This document shows, piece by piece, positions 14,725-24,615 of a stretch of DNA of 64,000 nucleotides (position 1 is its first letter; each line of letters starts with the position of its first letter). A model generated the notes under the pieces. The model had not been told where the DNA came from, did no database searches, and saw nothing but the letters and a program-made list of their open reading frames with translations. The stretch is taken from assembly GCA_023957475.1 (NCBI GenBank), contig JAMLHA010000004.1, positions 186,001 to 250,000 of the forward strand. Direction: 5' to 3'. A program made the position numbers and the translations under genes. This stretch comes from Crocinitomicaceae bacterium (GTDB lineage: Bacteria; Bacteroidota; Bacteroidia; Flavobacteriales_D; Crocinitomicaceae).

Positions 14725-14990
14725 AGTACAAAATTACTGAATTTAAATTGATTGAGAAAATTGTTGATTTATTATGTTTCATGGCAGATTCAAGTTTCAC
14801 AACGAATAAAGAACCTAAAAAGAAGTGAGCGGGTGAAATGAGAAGAATAAATCATAAACCTATCTAATATTATCGACCTTGCAAACAGTTGAACAAAAAT
14901 GATTTCAATCCTACCTTAATCAAAAAAACTACAAAATTATTTTTCATTGAGTTAATTTTTATTTACCTTCACAACATCAAACAGAGAACA

Positions 14991-17351
14991 ATGAAAACTT
15001 TACTTTCTTTATTTTTAACGCTCATTGCGTTGAATCTTTCGGCTCAAAACTATTCAAGAGTCAAAATTTACACCGATCAAAATGGCATCAATCAACTTAT
15101 AAAAGCAGGTGTTGCAGTAGATCATGGAATACGCAAAGAGGGTGTTTTTATCATTTCAGAATTATCCCAAAACGATCTTTCTAAATTGGATGCACTTCAT
15201 TTTAATTACGATGTATTGATTCAAGATGTATCCAACTATTATGTGGAACAAAATAAAAACACAACCGTTGATGCAAAAAACACGGTTTGTTCCTCACAAT
15301 CACCTATTCCAGGTGGAGATGCTGTTCCTTCTAATTTTCAAGTTCATTCAACCTATGGTGGGTTTTACAAGTACAATGAAATGTTGCAAGAATTAGACAA
15401 TATGGCGGCATTGTACCCTTCGCTCATTTCATCCAAAATGACTATCGGTACGTTTTTAACTTGGGAAGGAAGGCCTCTTTATTATGTAAAAATCTCCAAC
15501 AATCCAACAGTAGATAACGGCAATCCAATGGTGCTTTACACGGCTGTTCATCATGCTCGTGAGCCAATAGGTATGTCGGAAGTGCTTTATTACATGTGGT
15601 TTTTATTAGAAAATTACGCTACCAATCCAGAAGTGAAATTTTTAGTTGATAACACGCAAATGATTTTTGTACCATGCATCAATCCAGATGGATACATTCA
15701 CAATGAAACAACAAATCCGAACGGAGGTGGTATGCACAGAAAAAATAAAAACCCATCGATTGGTTCTTCAAACCCAGGTGTAGATTTGAACCGAAATTAT
15801 GGTTATGAATGGGGAACATCTGGTGTAAGCGCTGATCAAAACAATGATACGTATCCAGGAGTTAATGCATTTTCTGAGCCAGAAACACAAGCCATGCGTT
15901 GGTTGGTGCAAAATATGGAGATAAAATTTGCTTTAAATGCCCATTCATACAGTAACTTGCTATTGTTCCCTATTGGAACGCAAACATCTGTATATGCTCC
16001 ACACCATACTTATTTTCAAGAATTAGCCAACTATTTGGTGCAGTACAATGGGTTTACAGCTCAAAAAAGTAGTGCACTCTACCCTGCCTCAGGAGATTCG
16101 GACGATTACATGTATATAGACGATATCGGTGTGCAACAAAAAGACACTATTTTTGCGATGACACCAGAAATTGGAAGCAGCTTTTGGCCTGCAAGCTCAC
16201 AAATCATCCCTCTTTGCCAACAAATGCTTTTTGTCAACCTTGGATTTGCTCATGCTGTCCATAAATTTTATGTAGTTGAAGACAATTCACCTTCCACAAT
16301 CACTGAGTTAGCTGGCGATTTCACACATACAGTAAAAAAATATGGTCGTGAAAGTGGTAGTGCCACTGTTTCTATTGAGCCGTTGCAAAATATAAGTACT
16401 ATAGGAACTGATGTCACACATAATTTACCAATTTTAGGAACTGCAAATGGGGTAATTGCCTATACGTTGAATAGTTCCATTCAACCAGGCGACTCAATTG
16501 TTTATGTATTGGTGACAGATGATGGTGAATGGGTGAAACGAGATACCATCGTAAAATTTTACAATGGAGGTTTTGATACGTTACTTTATGAAAACGGTGA
16601 CGATGTTACCAATTGGACAGGAAATTGGACAACCTCATCATTGCTGTATTATTCTCCATCAAAATCAATTACCGATAGTCAGGGAAATTATCCCAACAAT
16701 ACCACTAAAACCATCACCTATTCTACACCTATTGATTTGACAGATGCTACCAGTGCAAAAGCAAGTTTTTATGCTCGATGGGATATTGAAAAAGATTACG
16801 ATTATTGTCAATTTCAAGTTTCTACGGATAATGGCGCAACATGGATTGCTCAATGTGGAAATTACACTGTTGCTTCTTCTGGTCAAAGTGGAACAATTCA
16901 ACCACAAAATCAACCTTTGTGGGATGGGGTAAAAAATTCATGGGTGGAAGAATCCATTGATTTAAGTGATTATTTAGGGCAATCCATTCAAATTCGATTT
17001 ATTTTGAAATCGGATGGTGGTGTTAGAAAAGATGGTTTTTATTTTGATGATTTTAAAATTCTTGCCGCCCTTGATACAACAACAACTTCAAATGCTTCTA
17101 TTCAATCGCAAGGCACTTCTTCTATTGTTGTTTTTCCAAATCCTGCAACCGATAACATTCAAATTAAGCATGCAAAACACAACGATAGAGTAACTATTTA
17201 TGATTTAAGTGGTAAGATTATTTACACCACAACAATCAACAATGAAGAGCAAACCATTGTTCAACTTTCTGGTATAGCATCAGGAAGCTACCTTGTTAAA
17301 ATAACAGGTGAGAATAGCAATTTTATTGAACAGTTGCTAATTGAACGATAA
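14991..17351 (+). CDS. Secreted zinc carboxypeptidase, M14 family, with T9SS sorting domain
   Basis: 786 residues from the start MKTLLSLFLTLIALNLSAQN, a normal signal peptide; a longer frame from 14889 adds 34 implausible residues. The M14 domain (about 110-430) shows HHAREPIGMSE (zinc HxxE), NPDG, DLNRNYGYEWG (substrate Arg), NAHSYSNL (third zinc ligand) and MTPEIGSSFW (catalytic Glu). A jelly-roll, MAM/immune-inhibitor-like region follows (about 520-690). The C-terminus has the T9SS type A domain (FPNPATDNIQIKH...LVKITGE). It is predicted to be exported, anchored or released at the surface, and to trim C-terminal residues of peptides. Monocistronic. Confidence 0.93.
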   Translation: MKTLLSLFLTLIALNLSAQNYSRVKIYTDQNGINQLIKAGVAVDHGIRKEGVFIISELSQNDLSKLDALHFNYDVLIQDVSNYYVEQNKNTTVDAKNTVCSSQSPIPGGDAVPSNFQVHSTYGGFYKYNEMLQELDNMAALYPSLISSKMTIGTFLTWEGRPLYYVKISNNPTVDNGNPMVLYTAVHHAREPIGMSEVLYYMWFLLENYATNPEVKFLVDNTQMIFVPCINPDGYIHNETTNPNGGGMHRKNKNPSIGSSNPGVDLNRNYGYEWGTSGVSADQNNDTYPGVNAFSEPETQAMRWLVQNMEIKFALNAHSYSNLLLFPIGTQTSVYAPHHTYFQELANYLVQYNGFTAQKSSALYPASGDSDDYMYIDDIGVQQKDTIFAMTPEIGSSFWPASSQIIPLCQQMLFVNLGFAHAVHKFYVVEDNSPSTITELAGDFTHTVKKYGRESGSATVSIEPLQNISTIGTDVTHNLPILGTANGVIAYTLNSSIQPGDSIVYVLVTDDGEWVKRDTIVKFYNGGFDTLLYENGDDVTNWTGNWTTSSLLYYSPSKSITDSQGNYPNNTTKTITYSTPIDLTDATSAKASFYARWDIEKDYDYCQFQVSTDNGATWIAQCGNYTVASSGQSGTIQPQNQPLWDGVKNSWVEESIDLSDYLGQSIQIRFILKSDGGVRKDGFYFDDFKILAALDTTTTSNASIQSQGTSSIVVFPNPATDNIQIKHAKHNDRVTIYDLSGKIIYTTTINNEEQTIVQLSGIASGSYLVKITGENSNFIEQLLIER

Positions 17352-17360
17352 TCTTTTTAA

Positions 17361-17409
17361 TTGAGTAAGCAAGGGGGGATTACTCAAAACTCAACCCTTG
17401 CTTATTCAA
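17361..17409. terminator. Bidirectional terminator between convergent genes
   Basis: TTGAGTAAGCAAGGG (17361-17375) pairs with CCCTTGCTTATTCAA (17395-17409), 14 of 15 bases. It lies between the M14 peptidase (+) and the sugar transporter (-) and overlaps the 3' end of the latter. Confidence 0.6.
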
Positions 17410-19029
17410 AATCTTCTTCACATAAAATGCATAAAACGTTAGATAGGTAAAGCAAACTATTCCCACTATAAACGAAGATTGAATAGTGAAAATATCGGCA
17501 AATTTACCTTGCAACGGTGGGATAATGGCTCCTCCTAAGATCATCATAACCAAAAACGCAGAGCCTTGTGTTTGGTATTTTCCAAGTCCGCCCAATGCCA
17601 ATGAAAAAATACATGGCCACATGATGGAACAAAACAATCCTCCACTTAATAAAGCATAAATAGCAATCGTTCCACTGGATAAAATACCGATTGCAACCGC
17701 TAAAACACCCAAAATACCAAAAACACCAAGCGTCAAAGCTGGTTTGTCATTCGTTAGATAAAAAGCAACAATCTGAATGGCTACACAGATGAAATACCAA
17801 TGCAAATGCGATAAATCATAACCAATTAAGTATCCAGCACCAAGTACAACGCCAAATGCAATAAATGGCACAATAAAACGGAGTAAGGTTTTCATTTTCT
17901 GACTCAAATCAAAGGCAGCTACAGCACCTGTCCAGCGCCCAATCATTAAACTACCCCAATACATAGAGATATAAGGCGAAATTTCTGAAGCCGACATCCC
18001 TTGATTTCTTTTTAAATACTCACCCAAATTACTACCTATGGCAACTTCTACCCCAACATAAATAAAGATTGCCAACATTCCGAGAGTTAACTGCGGATAT
18101 TGCATAGCGCCCCAATTCGTTTTTTCTTTGGAACCTTTAAAAAACGCAACAATTAAACCGATAACAACGACAAACAATCCAGCCAACCAGCCTATAATAC
18201 GTATTTGTTCGGCTTCTTTTGGATTTCCCGAAAAACGCTCACTGTAACTATAAAATACCGGTGCAAAGCAAATGATTAGCAATCCAGTGATGACCAACAA
18301 CGTTGTAATGGCTTTTTTCTCACTTGTCTTTTCGGTTTCTTCCTCGATAATTTTTCCATCTGGAACATTTTTCGACATTTTAAACAACAAAGCAACAACC
18401 AAAAACAACAACCCAACACAGCCGTACAAAATACTCACTTGATTCAACTCCAACGACTTAATTAAATCATCACTAATGGCTTCGGTTGTACCAAACAATG
18501 CCATTGCAATCACCAATGGACCGATTGTCGTTCCGAAACTATTGACTGCTCCACCTAAGGTAATTCGTGTACTCCCTGTACGTTCATCACCCAAAATAAT
18601 CATAAATGGATTGGCAGAAGTTTGCTGCAATGAAAATCCAAGCGCAACAATGAATAATCCGAGCAACATTCCAGAAAAAACGTTGCTAAACACAGATACA
18701 ATCATTGCTCCTGCACCCAATGCAGAGAACAACAAACCAATCACAATGGTTTTCTTGTAACCCCAAGAACCAACTACATCTCTTCCTTTAGATGAACTAA
18801 TCAAAAACAATGCCAAAGCACCTAAATAATAAGCCCCATAAAAAGCAAAATCAATGAGCTGACTTTGAAATTGATCCAAACCAAAATATTCTTTGCAAAA
18901 AGGAATAAACACCGAATTGCCCGAGGCAATAAATCCCCAGAAAAAGAAAACAGTGGTCAACGTAGATAATGCACTGTAATTGGTAGATTGCATTTTATCC
19001 ATTTTGGGAGTATCTATGATTGTATCCAT
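17380..19029 (-). CDS. Sugar:proton symporter, FucP/GluP-type MFS transporter
   Basis: 549 residues with about 12-14 membrane helices. The N-terminal TVFFFWGFIASGNSVFIPFC is the first helix of the fucose/glucose/galactose permease group. QLIDFAFYGAYYLGAL and GFSLQQTSANPFM (TSANP motif after QQTxANP) are the family hallmarks. It imports a hexose or deoxyhexose with protons or sodium through the inner membrane. The protein is about 100 residues longer than E. coli FucP, with a charged loop (KIIEEETEKTSEKKA) and extra helices in the middle. No sugar catabolic genes are adjacent, so the substrate is open. Confidence 0.88.
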   Translation of the reverse strand: MDTIIDTPKMDKMQSTNYSALSTLTTVFFFWGFIASGNSVFIPFCKEYFGLDQFQSQLIDFAFYGAYYLGALALFLISSSKGRDVVGSWGYKKTIVIGLLFSALGAGAMIVSVFSNVFSGMLLGLFIVALGFSLQQTSANPFMIILGDERTGSTRITLGGAVNSFGTTIGPLVIAMALFGTTEAISDDLIKSLELNQVSILYGCVGLLFLVVALLFKMSKNVPDGKIIEEETEKTSEKKAITTLLVITGLLIICFAPVFYSYSERFSGNPKEAEQIRIIGWLAGLFVVVIGLIVAFFKGSKEKTNWGAMQYPQLTLGMLAIFIYVGVEVAIGSNLGEYLKRNQGMSASEISPYISMYWGSLMIGRWTGAVAAFDLSQKMKTLLRFIVPFIAFGVVLGAGYLIGYDLSHLHWYFICVAIQIVAFYLTNDKPALTLGVFGILGVLAVAIGILSSGTIAIYALLSGGLFCSIMWPCIFSLALGGLGKYQTQGSAFLVMMILGGAIIPPLQGKFADIFTIQSSFIVGIVCFTYLTFYAFYVKKILNKQGLSFE

Positions 19030-19097
19030 AATTTCATTTTAAGCGATGAAAATACAAATGTTTGCCGATATAAAGCTATTCATTCTTAAAAAAATCA

Positions 19098-19105
19098 TAT
19101 TTTTG
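19098..19105 (+). promoter_or_regulatory. -7 promoter box of trmB
   Basis: TATTTTTG fits the Bacteroidota -7 consensus TAnnTTTG and ends 10 bases before the trmB ATG. The -33 box is weak, so this is a partial match. Confidence 0.45.
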
Positions 19106-19115
19106 CACTCAAATT

Positions 19116-19781
19116 ATGGGAAAAGATAAATTACGTCGTTTTGCTGCTGTTAAAGAGTTTCCGAACTTTTTCGAACCGGAAATTCCTGAAGTTTATCACT
19201 TAAAGGGTAAATGGCGTTCGTCTTATTTCCATAATGAAAACCCTATTGTTTTAGAATTAGGCTGCGGAAAAGGTGAATATTCAGTAGGATTGGCACAACA
19301 TTTTCAAGATAAAAACTTTATAGGTGTTGACATCAAAGGTTCAAGAATGTATATTGGAGCAAAGCAAGCCTTGGAATTGGGGTTAAAAAACGTTGCTTTC
19401 TGTCGCACAAAAATAGATTTCATCAACAATTGTTTTGAAGAAAACGAAATCGATGAAATTTGGTTAACTTTTTCTGATCCACAACCCAAAAAACCGAATA
19501 AACGTTTGTCCTCTCTACCTTTTATTGAACGTTACCGAAAGCTCTTAAAACCAGGAGGAATCATTCATTTGAAAACGGATAGTGATTTGTTGTTTGAATA
19601 TACCGAAGAGCAAATCAAGGAAAACAACTATGAATGTTTGGAGTTGACATGGGATTTGTATGGAGAACTACCCGAAAACCTCGACCAAACAACCAAAGAT
19701 ATTCTTCACATCAAAACACATTACGAGAAATTATTCACCGCAAAAGGTGCTGTAATAAAATACTGTAAGTTTAAAATCTAG
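19116..19781 (+). CDS. trmB: tRNA (guanine-N7-)-methyltransferase TrmB
   Basis: 221 residues. It makes m7G46 in tRNA variable loops using SAM. LELGCGKGEYSVGLA (about residues 47-61) is SAM motif I. FSDPQPKKPNKRLSS (about 122-136) is the TrmB signature (usually DPWPKxRHxKRR; here DPQPKKPNKR, the form seen in Bacteroidota). Length is normal. Its last four bases overlap the 3' end of the convergent cupin gene. Confidence 0.95.
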   Translation: MGKDKLRRFAAVKEFPNFFEPEIPEVYHLKGKWRSSYFHNENPIVLELGCGKGEYSVGLAQHFQDKNFIGVDIKGSRMYIGAKQALELGLKNVAFCRTKIDFINNCFEENEIDEIWLTFSDPQPKKPNKRLSSLPFIERYRKLLKPGGIIHLKTDSDLLFEYTEEQIKENNYECLELTWDLYGELPENLDQTTKDILHIKTHYEKLFTAKGAVIKYCKFKI

Positions 19782-20170
19782 TTCAACGCCAAAGTTAACA
19801 AGAAAAAACTTTCTTCATTGGCAATTGCACCATGAGGAATATTTGGCTGCAAGGTAATCATCTGACCTTTGGTTAAATGAGCAACTGCATCGGCTGCTTG
19901 AAATTGGATATTTCCTTCAACAACTTGTACACTTATCGTTGCTTTGGCAGTATGTGTCTTTAAAACAGCATCTTTGTGCAAACCTATCAAAACAATACGC
20001 ATGGCTTCTGATTTAAAAAGAGTAATGGAGTTCATTTCTCCCGTTTCCCATTTTGCCTCACTTTTTATTTGTTCCATGTACTTGTTTAAATCCATTTGAA
20101 TGAAGTTTGCATTGAGTGCACGCTCTCCATCTGGTCTTTGAGGCGTCGAATTATTTGATTTACTTTCCAT
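19778..20170 (-). CDS. Small cupin-like protein
   Basis: 130 residues. The beta-barrel core (45-130) has the cupin pattern HKDAVLKTHTAKATISVQVVEG and HLTKGQMITLQPNIPHGAI (second cupin motif with PxxPH). The first histidine box is incomplete, so metal binding is uncertain. Residues 1-40 are a charged helical extension. It could be a sensor or a small dioxygenase-like protein; the role is unknown. It converges on trmB with a 4-bp overlap. Confidence 0.75.
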   Translation of the reverse strand: MESKSNNSTPQRPDGERALNANFIQMDLNKYMEQIKSEAKWETGEMNSITLFKSEAMRIVLIGLHKDAVLKTHTAKATISVQVVEGNIQFQAADAVAHLTKGQMITLQPNIPHGAIANEESFFLLTLALN

Positions 20171-20529
20171 TGTTTTTTGTATAAAAGTCTCTAACCTATA
20201 AAGGTAATGAATTTATCAATACATGCAATCGAAAATTAGAAATTAAAATTCGGACAAACGCATTTAAATTTTGAATCTACCATTGTTGAAAGAAAGGTTA
20301 AAAATCAATAAAGAATAAAATAGTTTATTAGATCCTTCCGACTTCATTTCGACAGAGCCCAATGAAGCGTCGTCAGGATGACTAAATAAATAGAGTTTTT
20401 AGATGAGTGCTTGCGAGCAGAGCTCGCAAGCACTCATCTTACTTTGAACACTGCAACGCGTCATTTCGATGACGTAGTCAGAGAAATCTAAGGGAATTAA
20501 TCCTAAATATTAATGCGTTTACCTTAAAA
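20171..20529. other. Intergenic region with dispersed repeat fragments
   Basis: No gene. It contains a strong hairpin (20401-20439) and two pieces of the sort found repeatedly between genes in this genome (TTCATTTCGACAGAGC... and TCATTTCGATGACGTAGTCAG). These are probably fragments of a dispersed non-coding repeat. Confidence 0.5.
20401..20439. terminator. Perfect 18-bp hairpin between cupin and putP
   Basis: AGATGAGTGCTTGCGAGC, loop AGA, GCTCGCAAGCACTCATCT. It lies about 90 bp past the putP stop (putP is on the minus strand) and could terminate it, but no U-run follows. It may instead be a palindromic repeat unit. Confidence 0.45.
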
Positions 20530-22008
20530 TTAAAACGGAAATTCTTCCTCTATTTTTGTTCCTTTTCTATATGTCAGTTTGGAAACCATTAAATTTACTA
20601 TCAACGCAACAATAAAACCTGGGATTATTTCATAAACTTCCTTGAATGGATGATCGATATACACCCACAACAATACAACAACACCTCCAGTAATCATCCC
20701 GAAAAGAGCTCCTTGCCAAGTTGATTTTTTATTCAGCAAAGCCAACAAGATTAAAGGTCCAAATGCCGCTCCAAATCCAGCCCAAGCATTGCCAACTAAA
20801 TTCAAAATGGTGTCTTTTGGAGAAATTGCCAACAAAAGCGCGATTAATGCAACGATTAGCACCGACAATCTACTTACAAATAACATCTGCTTTGGAGATG
20901 CTTCTTTGTTTAAAAATGCTTTGTAAATATCCTCTGTCAACGAGCTTGACGTAACCAATAACTGGGAGGAAATGGTACTCATTACAGCGGCTAAGATTGC
21001 TGATAATAAAAAACCTGCAACAAATGGATGAAACAATATGCGAGAAAAATAAATAAAAATGGTTTCTGCTGCTGCTTTGGATTGATCAAACGTTGTCATT
21101 GTATGCACATCGTATTTTTGCAAGTAAGCAATTCCGATTAAACCGACCATCGAAGCACCTGCAACAGTGATAATCATCCAAGTCATGCCTATTTTTTTAG
21201 CCTTTTTTAGATTTTCTACTTTGTCAATTGCCATAAAACGAACCAAAATGTGCGGTTGACCGAAATATCCCAATCCCCATGCCAATAAAGAAATGATTCC
21301 AATAACAGAAGTGCCGCTAAAAAGATTGGTGTAATTTTCTCCTTTGGCTGCTATGAGCTGAAACGTTTCGGTTGTTCCTCCAACACCATAGATGGCAACA
21401 ATTGGAACAATAACCAATGCCAACACCATAATCGTTCCTTGTACAAAATCGGTTAAGCTAACAGCTAAAAATCCACCTAAAAAAGTGTAAAACACCACTA
21501 CCAATCCTGTAAGCCACAAACCGACTGAATAATCAAAATGAAAAGCCGACTGAAACAATTTTCCTCCAGAAACCATTCCAGCAGAGGTATATAATGTAAA
21601 AAATACCAAAATAAATAATGACGATGTGATTTTCAGCAACTGAGTCTTGTCGTCGTACCTATTTTCAAAAAATACCGGCAAGGTAATGGCATTGTTGGCT
21701 TTTTCTGTATAAATTCGCAATCGTGGTGCAACAATAAGGTAATTCAAATAAGCTCCAATTGTTAACCCTATCACAATCCACAAGGAGGAAATGCCAGCAA
21801 TGTACATCGCTCCAGGTAATCCCATTAACAACCATCCGCTCATATCCGAAGCTCCTGCTGAAAGCGCTGTTACGGCTGGTCCCAGCTTTCTACCACCAAT
21901 TAAAAATTCTTCTGCATTATTAGTCGATTTTTTATAGGAATAAACACCAATTCCAATCATCAGCAATAAGTACAGTCCAATTGAAATTATTTCATACGTA
22001 GTTTGCAT
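20530..22008 (-). CDS. putP: Sodium/proline symporter PutP
   Basis: 492 residues with 13 predicted membrane helices, of the SSS family. It takes up proline with Na+ across the inner membrane. Signatures are EEFLIGGRKLGPAVTALSAG and ASDMSGWLLMGLPGAMY (family residues for Na+ and proline in helices 1-2), and RIYTEKANNAITLPVFFENR in the first cytoplasmic loop, all typical of PutP rather than other SSS members. It lies 41 bp downstream of the fatty-acid transporter start region; both are on the minus strand and may be co-transcribed. Confidence 0.93.
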   Translation of the reverse strand: MQTTYEIISIGLYLLLMIGIGVYSYKKSTNNAEEFLIGGRKLGPAVTALSAGASDMSGWLLMGLPGAMYIAGISSLWIVIGLTIGAYLNYLIVAPRLRIYTEKANNAITLPVFFENRYDDKTQLLKITSSLFILVFFTLYTSAGMVSGGKLFQSAFHFDYSVGLWLTGLVVVFYTFLGGFLAVSLTDFVQGTIMVLALVIVPIVAIYGVGGTTETFQLIAAKGENYTNLFSGTSVIGIISLLAWGLGYFGQPHILVRFMAIDKVENLKKAKKIGMTWMIITVAGASMVGLIGIAYLQKYDVHTMTTFDQSKAAAETIFIYFSRILFHPFVAGFLLSAILAAVMSTISSQLLVTSSSLTEDIYKAFLNKEASPKQMLFVSRLSVLIVALIALLLAISPKDTILNLVGNAWAGFGAAFGPLILLALLNKKSTWQGALFGMITGGVVVLLWVYIDHPFKEVYEIIPGFIVALIVNLMVSKLTYRKGTKIEEEFPF

Positions 22009-22049
22009 AGATATACGTTTTAAGCGTTTTAGATTTTAGTAGAATGGTA

Positions 22050-23459
22050 TTAAAACACCAATAACCCAACTCCAAAAATGATTAAACCAACCAAAAACAC
22101 CAAAAATGAATAGGGTAAAAGTTGGTGTGGTTTTAATTTTGTAATTCCCAGTAACGGCAAAGCCCAAAATGGTTGCAACATATTGGTTAATTGGTCGCCA
22201 TAAGCCATTGCAAGAATGGATTTTGGTAAATCGGCACCAATTCGTTGCACAGATTCAATAATAATCGGACCTTGAACTGCCCATTGACCACCTCCACTTG
22301 GAATAAAGAAATTTACTACTCCTGCACTCAAGTATGTCAATTCTGGTAATGTATAAGCATTTGCAACAGAAGTTATTGAATCTGACAACAATGTGATTAA
22401 ACCACTACTACTCATGATTGCTAATATTCCAAAGTAAAATGGAAATTGGATCAAAATACCAGAAACATCACCAACTGCAACTTGCAAAGCATTGGAAAAA
22501 TGAACGATGTTTTTATGCAAAATAAGTGCCAATCCTAAAAAAGTAAAATTGATAAAGTTTAAATGGATAAAACCTAAAGAACTCACGCCAGAATAGGTTA
22601 CTGCTTTGTAAACAGCAAAGATTAAAAATGCAGATCCCAAGCCAATACCAAAAAATTTGCTATAATCAATGCGTTCTGCTCCTTGAATTTGTTCTTCATT
22701 ATCTTCTTCCACATCAAGTTCAATTGATTTAAACACAGGAACCGATTCATTTTTCTTTCGTTTTGCCACTAAATAAAGCGTCAATGGAATAAGTACCAAA
22801 CAAACAATGATTAAAACAATGTTCATGGTTGAACCAATGGTTGCCTCAAAAGGAATAAAATCGGGGTAATCACCTGGAATACCTGCATTATCCATCATTC
22901 CTTGTATGTATCCGCTTTCCATAGATTTGGTAGTAGCACTACCTGATAACCCCATGTGCCAAGTCATCATGGTTGCATAACCTGCTCCACCAATTAATCC
23001 ATAGTTTAACGGTTTATTCAACTTCGCAAATTTTTCACCCACTTTACGAGCTATAATAGCACCAAATATGAGTCCCAACCCCCAATTGATAAGTCCCAAA
23101 CTTATAGAACCCAGGGCAACAACAACGGCACTATTTGCTGTTGTAGTACAATAATTCAACAATGCTTGAATAAGTTTGTCGATGGCGGGAGTTAGTGCCA
23201 AAACATGTCCAAGCACCAAGATTAACATCATTTGAAAGGCAAAATACAAACCTCCGCCCGAGCTGTCCCACAAACCAGATTCCCAAGAAGTAACCAACTC
23301 CACAAAATAGGAACCGTGAGAAACACCTTCTGGTTTTGTTAGAAACTGAGCCAATAACAGTGTAAAAATGGAAAGTAAAATAGCAATTGTAAGCGGGCTT
23401 GGTAAGATTCTTTTAAAAATTCGAATGATGCGTTCTGACTTTTCGTTATGCGTGCTCAT
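22050..23459 (-). CDS. Short-chain fatty acid transporter, AtoE family
   Basis: 469 residues with about 11-12 membrane helices. RILPSPLTIAILLSIFTLLL near the N-terminus, WGLGLIFGAIIARKVG, and FFIPSGGGQWAVQGPIII (about 385-400) are characteristic of the AtoE/SCFA transporter family. The family moves acetoacetate, butyrate or similar acids. A charged loop (PVFKSIELDVEEDNEEQ) sits mid-protein. It is upstream of putP on the same strand (41-bp gap). There are no fatty-acid catabolism genes nearby to refine the substrate. Confidence 0.88.
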   Translation of the reverse strand: MSTHNEKSERIIRIFKRILPSPLTIAILLSIFTLLLAQFLTKPEGVSHGSYFVELVTSWESGLWDSSGGGLYFAFQMMLILVLGHVLALTPAIDKLIQALLNYCTTTANSAVVVALGSISLGLINWGLGLIFGAIIARKVGEKFAKLNKPLNYGLIGGAGYATMMTWHMGLSGSATTKSMESGYIQGMMDNAGIPGDYPDFIPFEATIGSTMNIVLIIVCLVLIPLTLYLVAKRKKNESVPVFKSIELDVEEDNEEQIQGAERIDYSKFFGIGLGSAFLIFAVYKAVTYSGVSSLGFIHLNFINFTFLGLALILHKNIVHFSNALQVAVGDVSGILIQFPFYFGILAIMSSSGLITLLSDSITSVANAYTLPELTYLSAGVVNFFIPSGGGQWAVQGPIIIESVQRIGADLPKSILAMAYGDQLTNMLQPFWALPLLGITKLKPHQLLPYSFLVFLVGLIIFGVGLLVF

Positions 23460-23737
23460 GTTTCAATAAGTTAGTTTTGTTTCTTACAATTTTACTAATT
23501 TTTTCAATTCAAGGCAAAAATATTCTATCATATAGATTTAAAAATAGGAATTTGGATGGTTTGTTTTGGGTTGCCTTTGGCTAATGGATAGAACACAGAT
23601 TGGGCAGATTTTCGCAGATAAAATAGGTTGTTAATTCAGTTCTAAAATCAGTGATAATCCTTTTTTTATAAAAATCCTCTTCAAAAATAATCAGCGTTAC
23701 TTGTGCTGAGCAGATCGAAGTATCAGCGTGCCATTTT

Positions 23738-24577
23738 TCAAAACCAACCATTCACTTCATCATAATTCACCTCAATTTCAAACAAATCCTTCCAATTATC
23801 ACTGTCTTTTATTGTTTGAACGGTCTTTTTTAATGCATTCATGGCAACCATTATTGGTCGAGCACCCACACTAATGCGTTCCACTCCTATCTTTTTTAAA
23901 TCTGACACATGTAATGTATCTGCAATTAAAATATTAAGTGGCAATTGACAATTTTGTTTGAGAGAAACGATACTCTCAACATCTCGAATAAATGGAACGA
24001 AAAGGCAATCAGCACCAGCTTGTTGAAATGCCGTAGCTTTTTCAAGAATCAATTTTAATTTTTCATCTTGTGGCAACGAAAGTAATTGTGCATCGGTTCG
24101 TGCATTAATAAATAGATTAACTCCTTGTTGATTGGCTATTGCTCGTGCTTTTTCAATTTGTTTTACTTGGTATTCGGTTGTATTTAATTTTTCTGAGTGA
24201 TTGTAGCCATCTTCCAAATTAATTCCTACAACACCTGCTTCAATAACCGCTTGAATAAACTGACCAAACTTTTCCAAATCATTGCGAAAATACCCACCTT
24301 CAATATCGGCAGTTACTGGTAAACTCGTTACTCGTGTGATTTTTTGCAAAGCATCCAGATGTATATCCGTTGGGATATTTTCACCGTCTTTGTATCCATT
24401 TGCCCAAGCAACACCAGCACTTGTTGTTGCAATAGCTGAATAACCTGCTTCTTCCACTATTTTAGCTGAAATACAATCCCATGCATTCGCCAAAATCAAT
24501 GGTTCTGTCTGATGATGTAGTTTTCTATATTGTTCCGCCAATTCATTTTGGTGTTGAGTGTTGAATGATTTATTCAT
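23738..24577 (-). CDS. PEP mutase / isocitrate lyase family enzyme
   Basis: 279 residues with a TIM-barrel. LILANAWDCISAKIVEEAGY, TTSAGVAWANGY, TADIEGGYF (Mg-binding acidic loop) and GINLEDGY (second acid) place it in the PEP mutase-like group that includes oxaloacetate decarboxylases and methylisocitrate-lyase relatives. The KxCGH loop of true lyases is not evident. It therefore probably acts on a small 2-oxo or phosphonate-type acid, with unknown substrate. It stands alone, with a terminator of the adjacent module at its 5' side. Confidence 0.82.
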   Translation of the reverse strand: MNKSFNTQHQNELAEQYRKLHHQTEPLILANAWDCISAKIVEEAGYSAIATTSAGVAWANGYKDGENIPTDIHLDALQKITRVTSLPVTADIEGGYFRNDLEKFGQFIQAVIEAGVVGINLEDGYNHSEKLNTTEYQVKQIEKARAIANQQGVNLFINARTDAQLLSLPQDEKLKLILEKATAFQQAGADCLFVPFIRDVESIVSLKQNCQLPLNILIADTLHVSDLKKIGVERISVGARPIMVAMNALKKTVQTIKDSDNWKDLFEIEVNYDEVNGWF

Positions 24578-24589
24578 GGTGTAAAGATA

Positions 24590-24614
24590 AAAAAGTCGGC
24601 AATGCCGACTTTTT
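24590..24614 (-). terminator. Rho-independent terminator of the Fe-S repair operon
   Basis: AAAAAGTCGGC, loop AAT, GCCGACTTTTT: a symmetrical stem with A- and T-runs, directly past the stop of the DUF2249 gene (24616). It may work in both directions. Confidence 0.85.
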
Positions 24615-24615
24615 A

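Noticed and set aside
20401..20439. Riboswitch or small RNA at the 18-bp hairpin
   Set aside because: It is a simple perfect hairpin without further structure or promoter; terminator or palindromic repeat is more plausible.
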